Counted from the stretch's first letter, positions 7,616 to 17,372 are shown. The stretch is DNA of 64,000 bases from Roseateles sp. (GCA_016790285.1 JAEUPJ010000046.1:56531-120530); one strand, 5' to 3'. The notes: generated by a model not told the origin, from the letters alone. A program made the numbers and translations.

Positions 7616-9877
7616 ATGCGATCTGCCGTCCACGCCTTCACGCCCCTGGCCGCCCTGTTGGGCCTGGCCTTCGCCACCCTGCCCGCCGTTGCCCAGACGG
7701 CGCCCGCCGCCGAGACGCAAGAGCTCGAACGCGTCACCGTGACGCTCGGGCGCGGGCAGATCCGCTCCGTCCAGGGCCTGACCAAGGCCGACTTCGAAGC
7801 CGCGGCAGCAGCAGGCCAGAGCCCGCTGGCCACGGTCTCGCGACTGCCTGGCGTCAACTTCCAGTCGGCCGACCCACTGGGCAACTACGAGTGGTCCACC
7901 CGCTTCACGGTGCGGGCCTTCTCGCAGAACCAGCTCGGCTTCACGCTGGACGGCGTGCCCCTGGGCGACATGAGCTACGGCAACCTCAACGGCCTGCACA
8001 TCAGCCGCGCCATCTCCAGCGAGAACGTCGCGCGCGCCGACCTGTCGCAAGGCACGGGCTCGCTGGACACGCCGTCGTCGAGCAACCTCGGCGGCACGCT
8101 GCAGTTCTACTCCGCCGACCCGGCCAAGACCTTCGGCGCGCGGCTTTCGCAGACCCTGGGCAGCGACAGCAACCGCCGCACCTTCGTGCGCCTGGACAGC
8201 GGCGCGTCCGACCTCGGCGCCCTCTACGTCAGCTACACCCACCAGCAAGCGGACAAGTGGAAGGGCAACGGCCAGCAGCGCCAGGATCAGGTCAACCTGA
8301 AGTACGTGAAGGACTTCGGCGAGAACCGACTGTCGGCCTTCGTCAACACGTCCAACCGCCGCGAGATCGACTACCAGGACATGTCCCTGGAGATGATCAA
8401 GCGCCTGGGCTACAACTGGGACAACTTCTACCCCGACTTCGCCGCCGCGGTGAAGGCCTCCAACACGCTGTGCGGCAACAACGGCAGCACCTACGTCGCG
8501 CAGTGCGATGACGCCTACTACGCCGGCTCGGGCCTGCGCAAGGACACGCTGGCCGGCGCCACGCTGGACGCCAAGCTCGCCGACAGCCTGCGCCTGAAGA
8601 CCACCGTCTACCACCACAAGAACGACGGCCGCGGCCTCTGGTACACGCCCTACACCAAGTCGCCGGACGGCACGCCCGTGGCACTGCGCACCACCGAGTA
8701 CGCCATCAAGCGCAACGGCCTGAGCGCCACGCTGGACTACGAAATCGCCGGCCACCAACTGCGCGCCTCGGTCTGGCACGAGAACAACGACTTCGACCAG
8801 GCCCGCCGCTTCTACGCCACGCCGCCCAGCGCCGTGCCCAGCCCCTACGACTTCCCGAGCAACCCGTTCTTCACGCAGTGGCAGTACGCCTTCACCACGA
8901 AGACCGACCAGTTCTCGCTGTCGGACACCGTCGCCCTCACCCCCGGCCTGACGCTCGGCTTCGGCTTCAAGTCGCTGCGCGCCACCATCGACGCTGACCG
9001 CCAGGTGGGCACGGGCCCGGCAGGCAGCATCAGCGCCAAGAAGGGTTTCCTGCCGCAGGTCGGCCTGAACTACCAGCTCAGCCGCACGGACGAGCTGTTC
9101 GCCAGCGTCTCCAAGAACATGCGCGCCTACCAGGGTGCAGCCACGGGCACCACGCCGTTCGCGACGACGCAGGCCGGCTTCGACGCCATCCAGAGCTCGC
9201 TGCGGCCTGAAACCTCCACCAACTTCGAGACCGGTTGGCGCACGACGAGCAAGCTCTACGAAGCCGCGCTCACCGCCTACATCGTCGACTTCAAGGACCG
9301 CCTGCTGGGCGTGACCCAGGGCTCCGGCATCCAGGGCAACCCCACCGTGCTGAGCAACGTCGGCGGCGTGCGCACCAAGGGCCTGGAAGCGGCGCTGTCC
9401 CTGCGCCTGATGCCCGGCGTGAGCTGGTACAACAGCCTGAGCCTGAGCAACTCGACCTACCGCGACGACGTCGTCAGCAAGGACGCCAACAACCAGACCA
9501 CCCGCGTGGCCACCGCCGGCAAGCATGTCGTCGACGCGCCCGACCAGATGGTCAAGAGCATCCTCAGCTACGACGACGGCCAGTGGTTCGGCAACCTGGG
9601 CGCGGACTACATGTCCAAGCGCTACTACAGCTACCTGAACGATGCTTCGGTGGAAGGCCGCACGCTGCTGAACCTCAGCGGCGGCATGCGCACCAAGTCG
9701 CTGGGCTTCCTGGCCGAGGGCAGCGTGCAGGTCGGCGTGACCAACCTGGCCAACAAGAAGTACATCTCCACCATCGGCAGCAACGGCTTCATCAACAGCG
9801 ACCCGAGCGGCACCAACCAGACCCTGCTGACGGGCGCGCCGCGGCAGTTCTTCGTGACCTTCACCGGCAAGCTCTGA
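7616..9877 (+). CDS. TonB-dependent outer-membrane receptor, phosphate-ester locus
   Basis: A 753-residue receptor. Signal peptide to about residue 26 (AVAQ cleavage), a TonB-box-like LERVTVTLG, then the plug domain (SRLPGVNFQSADP, RAFSQNQLGFTLDGVPLGD, SSSNLGGTLQFYSADP) and a 22-strand-type barrel ending in the aromatic-rich RQFFVTFTGKL. Its TGA overlaps the ATG of the phosphatase gene, tying it to the downstream hydrolase and ABC importer. The ligand is probably an organophosphate too large for porins, an inference from neighbours and the Pho-box-like site. Confidence 0.92.
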   Translation: MRSAVHAFTPLAALLGLAFATLPAVAQTAPAAETQELERVTVTLGRGQIRSVQGLTKADFEAAAAAGQSPLATVSRLPGVNFQSADPLGNYEWSTRFTVRAFSQNQLGFTLDGVPLGDMSYGNLNGLHISRAISSENVARADLSQGTGSLDTPSSSNLGGTLQFYSADPAKTFGARLSQTLGSDSNRRTFVRLDSGASDLGALYVSYTHQQADKWKGNGQQRQDQVNLKYVKDFGENRLSAFVNTSNRREIDYQDMSLEMIKRLGYNWDNFYPDFAAAVKASNTLCGNNGSTYVAQCDDAYYAGSGLRKDTLAGATLDAKLADSLRLKTTVYHHKNDGRGLWYTPYTKSPDGTPVALRTTEYAIKRNGLSATLDYEIAGHQLRASVWHENNDFDQARRFYATPPSAVPSPYDFPSNPFFTQWQYAFTTKTDQFSLSDTVALTPGLTLGFGFKSLRATIDADRQVGTGPAGSISAKKGFLPQVGLNYQLSRTDELFASVSKNMRAYQGAATGTTPFATTQAGFDAIQSSLRPETSTNFETGWRTTSKLYEAALTAYIVDFKDRLLGVTQGSGIQGNPTVLSNVGGVRTKGLEAALSLRLMPGVSWYNSLSLSNSTYRDDVVSKDANNQTTRVATAGKHVVDAPDQMVKSILSYDDGQWFGNLGADYMSKRYYSYLNDASVEGRTLLNLSGGMRTKSLGFLAEGSVQVGVTNLANKKYISTIGSNGFINSDPSGTNQTLLTGAPRQFFVTFTGKL

Positions 9878-11019
9878 TGGCCGCATCGCCCAGCCACCTC
9901 GACCGGCGCCAGCTGATGCTGGCCGCCGGGCTGGCTGCGGTGGGCATGGGCGCGCAGGCGGGCTCACGCCCGCTGGCGCTGCCCGAGCCCGCCGACGACC
10001 GGCAGCGCGCAAGGCTGCGCATCGCCTTCGGCTCCTGCGCCAAGCAGTCCAAGCCCCAGCCCATCTGGGCCACGGTCCGCCAGGCGCAGCCCGACCTCTT
10101 TCTCTTCCTGGGCGACAACTTCTACGCCGACGCCCAGGACGCCGCCACGCTGCGCCAGCGCTACGCGGAGTTCCGCGGCGTGCAGGCGCTGCAGGCCTTC
10201 CGCCGCGACGTGCCCCACCTCGCGATCTGGGACGACCACGACTTCGGCGACGACGACGTCGGCGCCGACTACCCGCACAAGGCGCTGTCGCAGCAGCTCT
10301 TCTGCGACGAGTGGAACGAACCCGCCAGCTCCCCGCGCCGCACCCGGCCCGGCATCTACGAGGCCTGGCGCATCGAGCGTGCGGGTCGCAGCGTGCAGAT
10401 CCTGATGCTGGACCTGCGCTTCAACCGCACCGGGCTGGTGGCCGACCCCGCCCTGAAGCAGGGTTATGCCGCGATGTACGCCAAGGCCCGGCTCAGCGGC
10501 GCGCCGATGCCCGGCTGGTACCTGCCCAATCTCGACCCTGCCGCCACCTTGCTGGGCGAGACGCAGTGGGCCTGGCTGGCCGAGCGACTGGCCGAGCCCG
10601 CCGACGTGCGGCTGATCGTCTCCAGCGTGCAGTTCGCGGCCGAAGGCACGGGCTGGGAGGGCTGGAACAACTTCCCGCTCGAGCGCCAGCGGCTGGTGGA
10701 CCTGATCCGCGACAAGCGCGCGCAGGGCGTCGTCCTGCTCAGCGGCGACATGCACTACGCCGACCTCTCCCGCTGGGACACGCCCGGCTGCTACCCGCTG
10801 TGGGACCTGACCTCCAGCGGCCTCACGGAGGTGTGGGACATCCCGACGCCGAACCGCCGGCGCATCGGCGAGGTCTATGCTGGCGTCAACTTCGGCCTCG
10901 TCGACCTGGACTTCTCTACGCCGGTGCCCACCGTGCAGCTCAGCATCCGCGACCTCCAGGGCAACACCCGCCTGCAGCAGCCGCTGAGCCTGGACCAACT
11001 CCGCTTCGCCACCCCATGA
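9877..11019 (+). CDS. PhoD-like alkaline phosphatase / phosphodiesterase, Tat-exported
   Basis: A 380-residue metallophosphoesterase. The N-terminus DRRQLMLAAGLAAVGMGAQA is a twin-arginine signal. Metal-binding motifs follow: RIAFGSCA, FLGDNFYAD, IWDDHDFGDDDVG with the tight Asp cluster, and VVLLSGDMHYAD near the C-terminus, the order seen in PhoD-like enzymes. PhoD family members hydrolyse phosphodiesters and monoesters in the periplasm with Fe/Ca centres. The gene overlaps both neighbours by 1-4 bases, so it belongs to the receptor-importer operon. Confidence 0.9.
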   Translation: MAASPSHLDRRQLMLAAGLAAVGMGAQAGSRPLALPEPADDRQRARLRIAFGSCAKQSKPQPIWATVRQAQPDLFLFLGDNFYADAQDAATLRQRYAEFRGVQALQAFRRDVPHLAIWDDHDFGDDDVGADYPHKALSQQLFCDEWNEPASSPRRTRPGIYEAWRIERAGRSVQILMLDLRFNRTGLVADPALKQGYAAMYAKARLSGAPMPGWYLPNLDPAATLLGETQWAWLAERLAEPADVRLIVSSVQFAAEGTGWEGWNNFPLERQRLVDLIRDKRAQGVVLLSGDMHYADLSRWDTPGCYPLWDLTSSGLTEVWDIPTPNRRRIGEVYAGVNFGLVDLDFSTPVPTVQLSIRDLQGNTRLQQPLSLDQLRFATP

Positions 11020-12062
11020 GCCTGCTGAACCGCCGCCACCTGCTTGCCGGCCTGGCCACCGCCGGCCTGGCCCGCCCGGCCCTGGCCCAGCCCGCCGGGC
11101 TGGCCGAGGCGGCCCGCGCCGAGGGCCGCGTCAACAGCGTCGGCATGCCCGACGACTGGGCCAACTGGCGCGCCACCTGGGCCGACCTGCAGCGCCTCTA
11201 TGGCCTGGCTCACACCGACACCGACATGAGCAGCGCCGAGCAGATCGCCAAGATGGAAGCCGAGCGCGGCAACGCCAGCATCGACATCGGCGACGTCGGC
11301 TTCGAGTTCGGCGCCATCGCGCAGGCCCGGGGCCTCTCGCGGCCCTACAAGCCCAGCACCTGGGCGCAGGTGCCCGACTGGGCCAAGGACGCCGAGGGCC
11401 ATTGGGCGCTGGCCTACACCGGCACCCTCGCCTTCGCCGTCAACAAGCGTCTGCTCAAGGAGGTGCCGCGCAGCTGGAAGGCCCTGTTCGCCGCCCAGCC
11501 GCGGGTCATGATCGGCGCCGTCGGCCGCGCCGCCCAGGCCAATGCCGCCGTGCTCGCCGCAGCACACGCCTTGGGCGGCGACGAGACACGCCTGCAACCC
11601 GCGCTCGCCGCCTTCGCGCAACTCGCGCGGGCCCGCAAGCTGCTCAGCACCGACCCCTCACCCGCCCTCATGGAGCGCGGTGAAGCCGAGGTCTTCCTCG
11701 TGTGGGACTTCAATGCGCTGAGCTACCGCGACAAGCTGCCCAACGCCGCCGACTACGAGGTGCTCATCCCGAGCGATGGCTCCATCACCAGCGGCTACAC
11801 CACGCTGCTCAACAAGTTCTCCAAGCGCCCCAACGCCGCCAACCTGGCGCGCGAGCACATCTTCAGCGACGCGGGCCAGATCAACCTGGCGCGCGGCAAC
11901 GCCCGGCCCATCCGCGTGGATCACCTGGCCCTGCCCGACGACGTGAAGAAGAAGCTGCTGCCCGCCGCGCAGTACCAGGCCGCACGCGCCCTCAAGCCCC
12001 AGCTCTGGAGCGACGAGGTCAAGAAGCTGCCGCGCGCCTGGCAGCGCGAGGTGCTGGGCTGA
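11016..12062 (+). CDS. ABC importer periplasmic substrate-binding protein
   Basis: A 348-residue class II binding protein (Fe3+/polyamine/phosphonate type fold). The leader LNRRHLLAGLATAGLARPALA looks like a Tat signal with an ALA-Q cleavage. Recognisable stretches are the ribbon-linked lobes around IDIGDVGFEFG, the GTLAFAVNKRLLKEVPRSWKAL segment and SGYTTLLNKFSKRPNAANLAREHI near the C-terminus. The ligand is not evident from sequence; the operon suggests an organophosphate. ATGA overlap with the phosphatase gene. Confidence 0.85.
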   Translation: MSLLNRRHLLAGLATAGLARPALAQPAGLAEAARAEGRVNSVGMPDDWANWRATWADLQRLYGLAHTDTDMSSAEQIAKMEAERGNASIDIGDVGFEFGAIAQARGLSRPYKPSTWAQVPDWAKDAEGHWALAYTGTLAFAVNKRLLKEVPRSWKALFAAQPRVMIGAVGRAAQANAAVLAAAHALGGDETRLQPALAAFAQLARARKLLSTDPSPALMERGEAEVFLVWDFNALSYRDKLPNAADYEVLIPSDGSITSGYTTLLNKFSKRPNAANLAREHIFSDAGQINLARGNARPIRVDHLALPDDVKKKLLPAAQYQAARALKPQLWSDEVKKLPRAWQREVLG

Positions 12063-12093
12063 TGCGAGGCCCACGGCAAGCAAGCAACCGCCC

Positions 12094-12870
12094 ATGAACA
12101 AACTCATCCTGCTGCTCGTGGACGGCCTGCGCGCCGACACCGCGCGCGACTACCTCGGCTACGTCCAGGCCCTCAACGAAGCCGGGCGGGCGCACTGGAG
12201 CAGCTTGCGCTGCGAGCTGCCCAGCCTGTCGCGCCCGCTCTACGCCACCGTGCTGAATGGCCGCACGCCGCTGGATCACGGCATCCTCGGCAACAGCCAG
12301 GCTGGCCAGGCCTGCGGCGCCACCGTCTTCGACGACCTCGCCCACGCCGGCCGCCGCTCGGCCGTGGCGGCGTATCACTGGGTGTACGAACTGCTGGCCG
12401 GCGAGGTGTTCGACCCGCTCACTCACCGGGAGGCTGCGCTGCCCCGGCTCGGCGTCGAGGGCGCGCGCTGGTACTGGGAGGACGACTACCCCGACTCGCA
12501 CCTGCTGGCCGACGCCGAAGCGCTGCGCGCCGCGCACGCGCCCGACTTCCTGCTGGTGCACCCGATGGGCCTGGACCTCGCCGGGCACCGCCATGGCGGC
12601 GAGTCCGCCGGCTACAGCCTGGCCGCGCGCCGGCTCGACCAGGTCCTGGCCCAGGCGCTGCCGCGCTGGCACGCCGCAGGCTATGACCTGCTGCTGACCA
12701 GCGACCACGGCATGCATGCCGACCACTGGCACGGCGGCCCGCTGGCCGTCGAACGGGACGTGCCGCTGGTGTGGCTGCCGCACCAGGGCGGTGGCCAGCC
12801 CCCTGCCGGTTGGCCGGCGGCGCAGACCGGCATCCGCGGCTTCATCGCCCAACACCTCGGATGCCGCTGA
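12094..12870 (+). CDS. Cytoplasmic alkaline-phosphatase-superfamily hydrolase (nucleotide pyrophosphatase-like)
   Basis: A 258-residue protein without a signal peptide. Superfamily metal ligands are visible: LLLVDGLRAD at the start, LPSLSRPLYATVLNG holding the probable nucleophile Ser/Thr, GLDLAGHRHGG, and the SDHGMHADHWHGG motif. These enzymes cleave phosphate mono- or diesters or phosphonates. Placed between the binding protein and the permeases, and cytoplasmic, it probably processes the imported compound. The downstream permease starts within its 3' end (10-base overlap). Confidence 0.85.
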   Translation: MNKLILLLVDGLRADTARDYLGYVQALNEAGRAHWSSLRCELPSLSRPLYATVLNGRTPLDHGILGNSQAGQACGATVFDDLAHAGRRSAVAAYHWVYELLAGEVFDPLTHREAALPRLGVEGARWYWEDDYPDSHLLADAEALRAAHAPDFLLVHPMGLDLAGHRHGGESAGYSLAARRLDQVLAQALPRWHAAGYDLLLTSDHGMHADHWHGGPLAVERDVPLVWLPHQGGGQPPAGWPAAQTGIRGFIAQHLGCR

Positions 12871-13688
12871 CCCCCGCACGCGCGTGGCTGGCGGCGGGCC
12901 CCTTGCTGCTGCTGTGCGCAGCCGGCCTGCTGCTGCCCCTGGGCTGGCGCAGCCTGGACCTGCTGCGCGCCTGCGTCGGGCCCGACACCTGCGTGCTGCG
13001 CGAGCTCACGGCAGACCGCTTCTACCTGGACGCCGTCCTGCGCACCCTGGCGCTGTCGGCCGGGAGCACCGCGCTGGGCCTGCTGCTGGGCCTCGGCGCG
13101 GTGCTGCACCTGGTGGCGCACCCCCGCTGGAGCAAGCCGGTGGCGGTGCTGGCCGGCGTCGGCGCCAACTTCGCCGGTGTGCCCCTGGCGCTGGCGCTCA
13201 CGCTGCTGCTGGGCAGCCAGGGCGTGCTGACCACGCTGGCGCGCACCCACGGCCTGCTGCAGGGCTGGGACCTGACCAGCGACGCCGGGCTGCTGCTGGC
13301 CTTCACCTGCTTCCAGGTGCCCCTGGCGATGGTGCTGCTGGCGGCACCCGTGCGGCTGCTGGACCCGGCCCTGGCCGAGGCCGCGGCCACGCTGGGCGCA
13401 TCGCCCGCTCGCTTCTGGCGCCGCGTGGGCCTGCCGCTGCTGGCACCCAGCCTCGTCGAAGCGGCCAGCCTGCTGTTCGCCAACGCGGCGGCAGCCTACG
13501 CCACACCGTTCGCCCTGGCGGGCACGGCCAGCCCCGTGCTGGCGGTGCGCATCGCCGCCGCCGTCAGTGGCGACATCTTTGCGCAGCCTGAACTCGCCAC
13601 GGCGCTGAGCCTCGTGATGGGCGCCTTGCTGCTCATCGTCATCGTCGGCGGGCGCTGGCTGGCGCGCCGGCTGAGGCAGGCCCCGTGA
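12861..13688 (+). CDS. ABC importer permease 1
   Basis: A 275-residue inner-membrane permease with about six helices. The cytoplasmic coupling loop LAEAAATLGASPARFWRRVGLPLLAPSL carries the EAA motif (EAA-x3-G) of binding-protein-dependent importers of the CysTW/Fe/polyamine type. The ATG at 12861 lies inside the previous gene and the TGA overlaps the GTG of permease 2. Confidence 0.88.
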   Translation: MPLTPARAWLAAGPLLLLCAAGLLLPLGWRSLDLLRACVGPDTCVLRELTADRFYLDAVLRTLALSAGSTALGLLLGLGAVLHLVAHPRWSKPVAVLAGVGANFAGVPLALALTLLLGSQGVLTTLARTHGLLQGWDLTSDAGLLLAFTCFQVPLAMVLLAAPVRLLDPALAEAAATLGASPARFWRRVGLPLLAPSLVEAASLLFANAAAAYATPFALAGTASPVLAVRIAAAVSGDIFAQPELATALSLVMGALLLIVIVGGRWLARRLRQAP

Positions 13689-14488
13689 AACACGCCACCG
13701 CCCCCTGGCGCCTGCCGGCCCTGGCCTTCTGGCTGGCCGCCCTCGTCGTGCTGCTGCCCCCACTGGCGGTGCTGGGCTACGCCTTCAGCGAGCGGTGGGA
13801 CCGCGGCCTGCTGCCCGAGGGCGCCACACTGCAATGGCTGGCGGGCCTGGCCAGTGACGCGCGGGTGCGCGCGGCAGCCTGGAACTCGGTCTGGATCTCC
13901 GGCGCCGCCGCGGTGCTCGCCGTGCTGCTGGGCGGTGCCGCGAGCCTCGCCGCCTACCTCGCGTCGCCCCGGCTCAAGGCCGTGCTCGACGGCCTGGCCC
14001 TGCTGCCCTACGCAGTGCCGCCGGTCGTGGTGGCCATCGGCGCGCTGGATGTCTTCGTCGGCCGCTGGGGCGATGTGCTCGACCTGCGCATCGTCTACAT
14101 CGGGCTGCTGGCCGCGCTGCTCTTCCCCCTCGTGCACCAGACGCTGTCGGCCGCCCTGCAGCAGCTCGACGCCCAGCCCCTCATCGACGCCAGCCGCACC
14201 CTCGGCGCCTCCGACGGCCTGCTGCTGCGCCGCGTGCTGCTGCCGTTGCTGCTGCCCGCCCTGGCCGCCGCCGGCCTGCTGGCCTGGACCACCGGCGCCA
14301 TGGAGTTCGCCATCGCCAATCTGCTGCTCGCCGGCTCGCTGGAGCTGCTGCAGCCCCTGCTCAACGGGCTGCGGGGCGCCAACGGCCATGTGGCCGCCGC
14401 GCTCATCGTGGTCAGCTTCGCCCTCGTCACCCTGATCGGCATCCTCGTGCACCTGCTCACCTCATGGCGAACCCCCACGCGCTCCTAG
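13685..14488 (+). CDS. ABC importer permease 2
   Basis: A 267-residue permease, GTG start overlapping the stop of permease 1. Six hydrophobic helices are visible, and the EAA-type loop reads LIDASRTLGASDGLLLRRVLLPLLLPAL. It is the second half of the heterodimeric channel. The ATPase gene begins 25 bases before its end, an unusually long overlap that implies tight coupling. Confidence 0.88.
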   Translation: MKHATAPWRLPALAFWLAALVVLLPPLAVLGYAFSERWDRGLLPEGATLQWLAGLASDARVRAAAWNSVWISGAAAVLAVLLGGAASLAAYLASPRLKAVLDGLALLPYAVPPVVVAIGALDVFVGRWGDVLDLRIVYIGLLAALLFPLVHQTLSAALQQLDAQPLIDASRTLGASDGLLLRRVLLPLLLPALAAAGLLAWTTGAMEFAIANLLLAGSLELLQPLLNGLRGANGHVAAALIVVSFALVTLIGILVHLLTSWRTPTRS

Positions 14489-15477
14489 TCTGCGAAGCCG
14501 GCGTGGTGCTGGCCGGACGGCCCATCCTGCAAGGCATCGACCTCGCCCTGCCGCGCGGCCAGGTGCTGGCCCTGCTGGGCGGCTCGGGCTGCGGCAAGAC
14601 GACGCTGCTGCGCGCCATCGCAGGCCTGCAGCCACTGGGCAGCGGGCGCATCGAACTCGACGGCCGCGACGTGAGCGCCCTGCCCGCCCAGCAGCGCAGC
14701 ATCGGCGTCGTCTTCCAGCACTACGCGCTCTTCCCCAACCTGAGCGTGCAGGACAACATCGGCTTCGGTCTGCAGGCGCGCCGCGAGCCGGCGGGGGCGC
14801 AGCAGGCGCGCATCGCGGAGCTGCTGGCCCTGGTGGGCCTCACCGACCACGCGGCCAAGCGGCCGGGCCAGCTCTCCGGCGGCCAGCGCCAGCGGGTGGC
14901 CCTGGCTCGCGCGCTCGCGCCCCGGCCGTCGCTGCTGCTGCTGGACGAGCCCTTCTCGGCGCTGGACGAATCGTTCCGCGTGCCGCTGCGCCGGGCCTTC
15001 CGCCAGCTGCAGCGCAACCTCGGGCAGAGCTGCGTCCTCGTCACGCACGACCGCGACGAGGCCTTCGAGCTGGCCGACCAGGTCGCGGTCATGTTCGATG
15101 GCCGCATCGAGCAATGCAGCCCGCCGGCCGAACTCTGGCGGTCCCCCAGCACGCTGCGCGTGGCCGACTTCCTGGGCGCCTTCAACCGTCTGGACGCCCG
15201 CCGGGCCCCGCCGCCGTGGCATCGCGAAGGCGGCAGCTGGATCGCACCGATGGCGGCCCTGCAACCCGCCACCGGCGACACCCCCGCGGCGCACTGGCGC
15301 CTGCAGGCGCAGGTGCAGGCGGCCTACCAGGGGCGGCAGGCGGGCAGCGTCGAGGTGATCACGGCCGACGGCCAGGGGCTGACTCTGCAGTTGCCTGCCA
15401 GTGCGCCGCTGCCCAGCGTGGGCGAGCACCTCGCGTTGGCGCTGCCGGCCGAGTCCCTGCAGTGGCTGGCGCAGTGA
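14464..15477 (+). CDS. ABC importer ATPase (PotA/UgpC/FbpC type)
   Basis: A 337-residue ATPase. Walker A GGSGCGKTT lies at about residues 39-47, the Q-loop in VVFQHYALFPNLSV, the signature LSGGQRQRVALARALA, Walker B LLLLDEPFSALD and the switch His in VLVTHDRDEAFELAD. A C-terminal TOBE-like beta domain follows from about residue 240, as in importers regulated by an accessory domain. It energises the two upstream permeases. Confidence 0.93.
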   Translation: MANPHALLVCEAGVVLAGRPILQGIDLALPRGQVLALLGGSGCGKTTLLRAIAGLQPLGSGRIELDGRDVSALPAQQRSIGVVFQHYALFPNLSVQDNIGFGLQARREPAGAQQARIAELLALVGLTDHAAKRPGQLSGGQRQRVALARALAPRPSLLLLDEPFSALDESFRVPLRRAFRQLQRNLGQSCVLVTHDRDEAFELADQVAVMFDGRIEQCSPPAELWRSPSTLRVADFLGAFNRLDARRAPPPWHREGGSWIAPMAALQPATGDTPAAHWRLQAQVQAAYQGRQAGSVEVITADGQGLTLQLPASAPLPSVGEHLALALPAESLQWLAQ

Positions 15478-15504
15478 CCCCCTAACTCCGCCGTTGCCCT
15501 GCCG

Positions 15505-15522
15505 CTGTCACGGCACGTTCAC
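15505..15522 (+). promoter_or_regulatory. Candidate Pho box upstream of the phosphodiesterase
   Basis: CTGTCAC-GGCA-CGTTCAC has the 7-4-7 spacing of PhoB sites; the first half matches the consensus fully and the second in five of seven positions. A CTAGCGT sequence about ten bases further on could act as the -10 element. It lies 47 bases before the gene start. Confidence 0.65.
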
Positions 15523-15568
15523 GGCCCGTCCCTAGCGTGCGGGCAGCGAACCTCAACCGGAGACATCC

Positions 15569-16825
15569 ATGCAACGCACCTTCCTCGGCCTGGCGGCCCT
15601 GACGCTGGCGGCATGCGTCAGCGCCCCCGCGCTGGCCCACGACCGCGAGCGCGACGGCGCCGTCCCCGTGCAGCTCGGCCCGCGCCCGTTCTTCCTCGTC
15701 AACGACATGGCGGACAGCCCGCTGAAGAAGCGCCTGCAGCACTGCGCCGCCACGCGCGAGAGCTACCGCCCCACGCTCTTTTCCATCGGCCACCGCGGCG
15801 CTGCGCTGCAGTTCCCCGAGCACACCAAGGAGAGCTACGAGGCCGCCGCGCGCATGGGTGCGGGCATCGTCGAGTGCGACGTGACCTTCACGAAGGACAA
15901 GCAGCTCGTCTGCCGCCACGCGCAAAACGACCTGCACACCACCACCAACATCCTGGCCACGCCGCTGGCAGCCAAGTGCGTCAAGCCCTTCACGCCGGCC
16001 GTCATCGACGCGGCGGGCACCCTCGTGACGCCGGCCGCCGCCGAGTGCCGCACGAGCGAGCTCACGCTGGCCGAGTTCAAGACCCTGCGCGGCAAGATGG
16101 ACGCCTTCAACCCGCGCGGCCGCACGGTGGCCGAGTACATGGCGGGCACCGCCAACTGGCGCACCGACCTCTACGCCGGCCCGAGCAGCGGCACGCTGCT
16201 GTCGCTGAAGGAAGCCATCGCCCTCTTCAAGCAGCTCGGCGTGCGGATGACGCCGGAACTCAAGTCGCCCAGCGTGCCCATGCCGTTCGACGGCTTCACG
16301 CAGGCCGCCTACGCCCAGAAGATGATCGACGAGCACAAGGCCGCGGGCGTGCCGGCGCGCGACGTCTGGGCGCAGAGCTTCGACATCAACGACGTCCTGT
16401 ACTGGGTCAAGAACGAGCCCGCCTTCGGCCGCCAGGCCGTCTACCTGGACGACGCCAACGTGCCGGCCGACGTGCCCACGCTGGAGCAGCTGCGCAACTA
16501 CCGCGCCCAGGGCATCCGCATCGTGGCGCCACCGCTGTGGGTGCTGCTCACCGCCGACAGCAGCGGCAACATCCTGCCCTCGGCCTACGCGCGCAATGCG
16601 AAGTCCGCGGGGCTGGACATCATCACCTGGTCGTTGGAGCGCAGCGGCATCCTGGCCGACGGCAACAACGGCTCGTACTACCAGACCTACGACTCGGCCA
16701 TCACCCGCGAGGGCGACATGTTCCGCATGCTCGACGTGCTGGCGCAGGACATCGGCGTGCTCGGCGTGTTCTCGGACTGGCCGGCCACGGTCAGCTTCTA
16801 CGCCAACTGCACCGGCCAGCGCTGA
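15569..16825 (+). CDS. Secreted glycerophosphodiester phosphodiesterase
   Basis: A 418-residue exported GDPD-family enzyme that splits glycerophosphodiesters into an alcohol and glycerol 3-phosphate. The signal region is [13 protein letters not shown], which could be read as a lipobox or as an ALA-H Sec site. Catalytic elements are [34 protein letters not shown] (E-x-D metal ligands and His) and RMTPELKSP. The extra Cys-containing loop between residues 130 and 170 fits the longer secreted GDPDs. It has its own promoter region and a well-placed CCGGAGA site, and probably feeds the upstream importer. Confidence 0.9.
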   Translation: MQRTFLGLAALTLAACVSAPALAHDRERDGAVPVQLGPRPFFLVNDMADSPLKKRLQHCAATRESYRPTLFSIGHRGAALQFPEHTKESYEAAARMGAGIVECDVTFTKDKQLVCRHAQNDLHTTTNILATPLAAKCVKPFTPAVIDAAGTLVTPAAAECRTSELTLAEFKTLRGKMDAFNPRGRTVAEYMAGTANWRTDLYAGPSSGTLLSLKEAIALFKQLGVRMTPELKSPSVPMPFDGFTQAAYAQKMIDEHKAAGVPARDVWAQSFDINDVLYWVKNEPAFGRQAVYLDDANVPADVPTLEQLRNYRAQGIRIVAPPLWVLLTADSSGNILPSAYARNAKSAGLDIITWSLERSGILADGNNGSYYQTYDSAITREGDMFRMLDVLAQDIGVLGVFSDWPATVSFYANCTGQR

Positions 16826-16829
16826 AGGC

Positions 16830-17309
16830 TCAGGGGCGGCTTGCCACCATGAGGTGGTAGCCGTTGCGCATCTCCACGTCCTCGAACCCGCACGCGGCGT
16901 ACATGCGCCGCGCGGGGTTCTCGGGGTGCACCGTGAGTGACACGCGCGCATGGCCCAGCGCCCAGGCGGCGCGCAGCGCGGCCTGCATCAGCGGCTTGCC
17001 GATGCCCTGGCGCTGGAAGGCCGGCAGAAGGCCGATGCCCAGCTGCGGCGTGGTGGCGTCGATGGACGCGAGGCCCACGCCCTCGGGCAGCACGCGCATC
17101 CAGCAGGCACCGGCGTCCTCGCCGTCGCGCACGGCCACGAGGCCGATGTCGCTGGGGCGGCCCCAGTCTTCGGCGTAGATGCGAACGCCGGGGTGTTCCA
17201 GCACCTCGATGGGGCGCAGCGGGGCGGGCGGGGGGTCCCACAGGGCGATGTGCAGCCAGTGCCACAGGGCGCCTTGGTCCGCGGGGGTGAGGGGTCGAAA
17301 GCTCAGCAT
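16830..17309 (-). CDS. GNAT-family N-acetyltransferase
   Basis: A 159-residue acetyltransferase. The acetyl-CoA motif is present as LLPAFQRQGIGKPLMQAAL, followed by VHPENPARRMYAACGFEDVE, the usual C-terminal motif B. The substrate cannot be predicted. It ends 5 bases from the convergent phosphodiesterase gene and lies 63 bases downstream of the LysR gene on the same strand, so it might be co-transcribed with it. Confidence 0.85.
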   Translation of the reverse strand: MLSFRPLTPADQGALWHWLHIALWDPPPAPLRPIEVLEHPGVRIYAEDWGRPSDIGLVAVRDGEDAGACWMRVLPEGVGLASIDATTPQLGIGLLPAFQRQGIGKPLMQAALRAAWALGHARVSLTVHPENPARRMYAACGFEDVEMRNGYHLMVASRP

Positions 17310-17372
17310 GCGCGAGACGTTAGCAGCGCGACCCCACCGGCGCCGTTGGTCACGGCCCGCGGGCGGCGCGGC

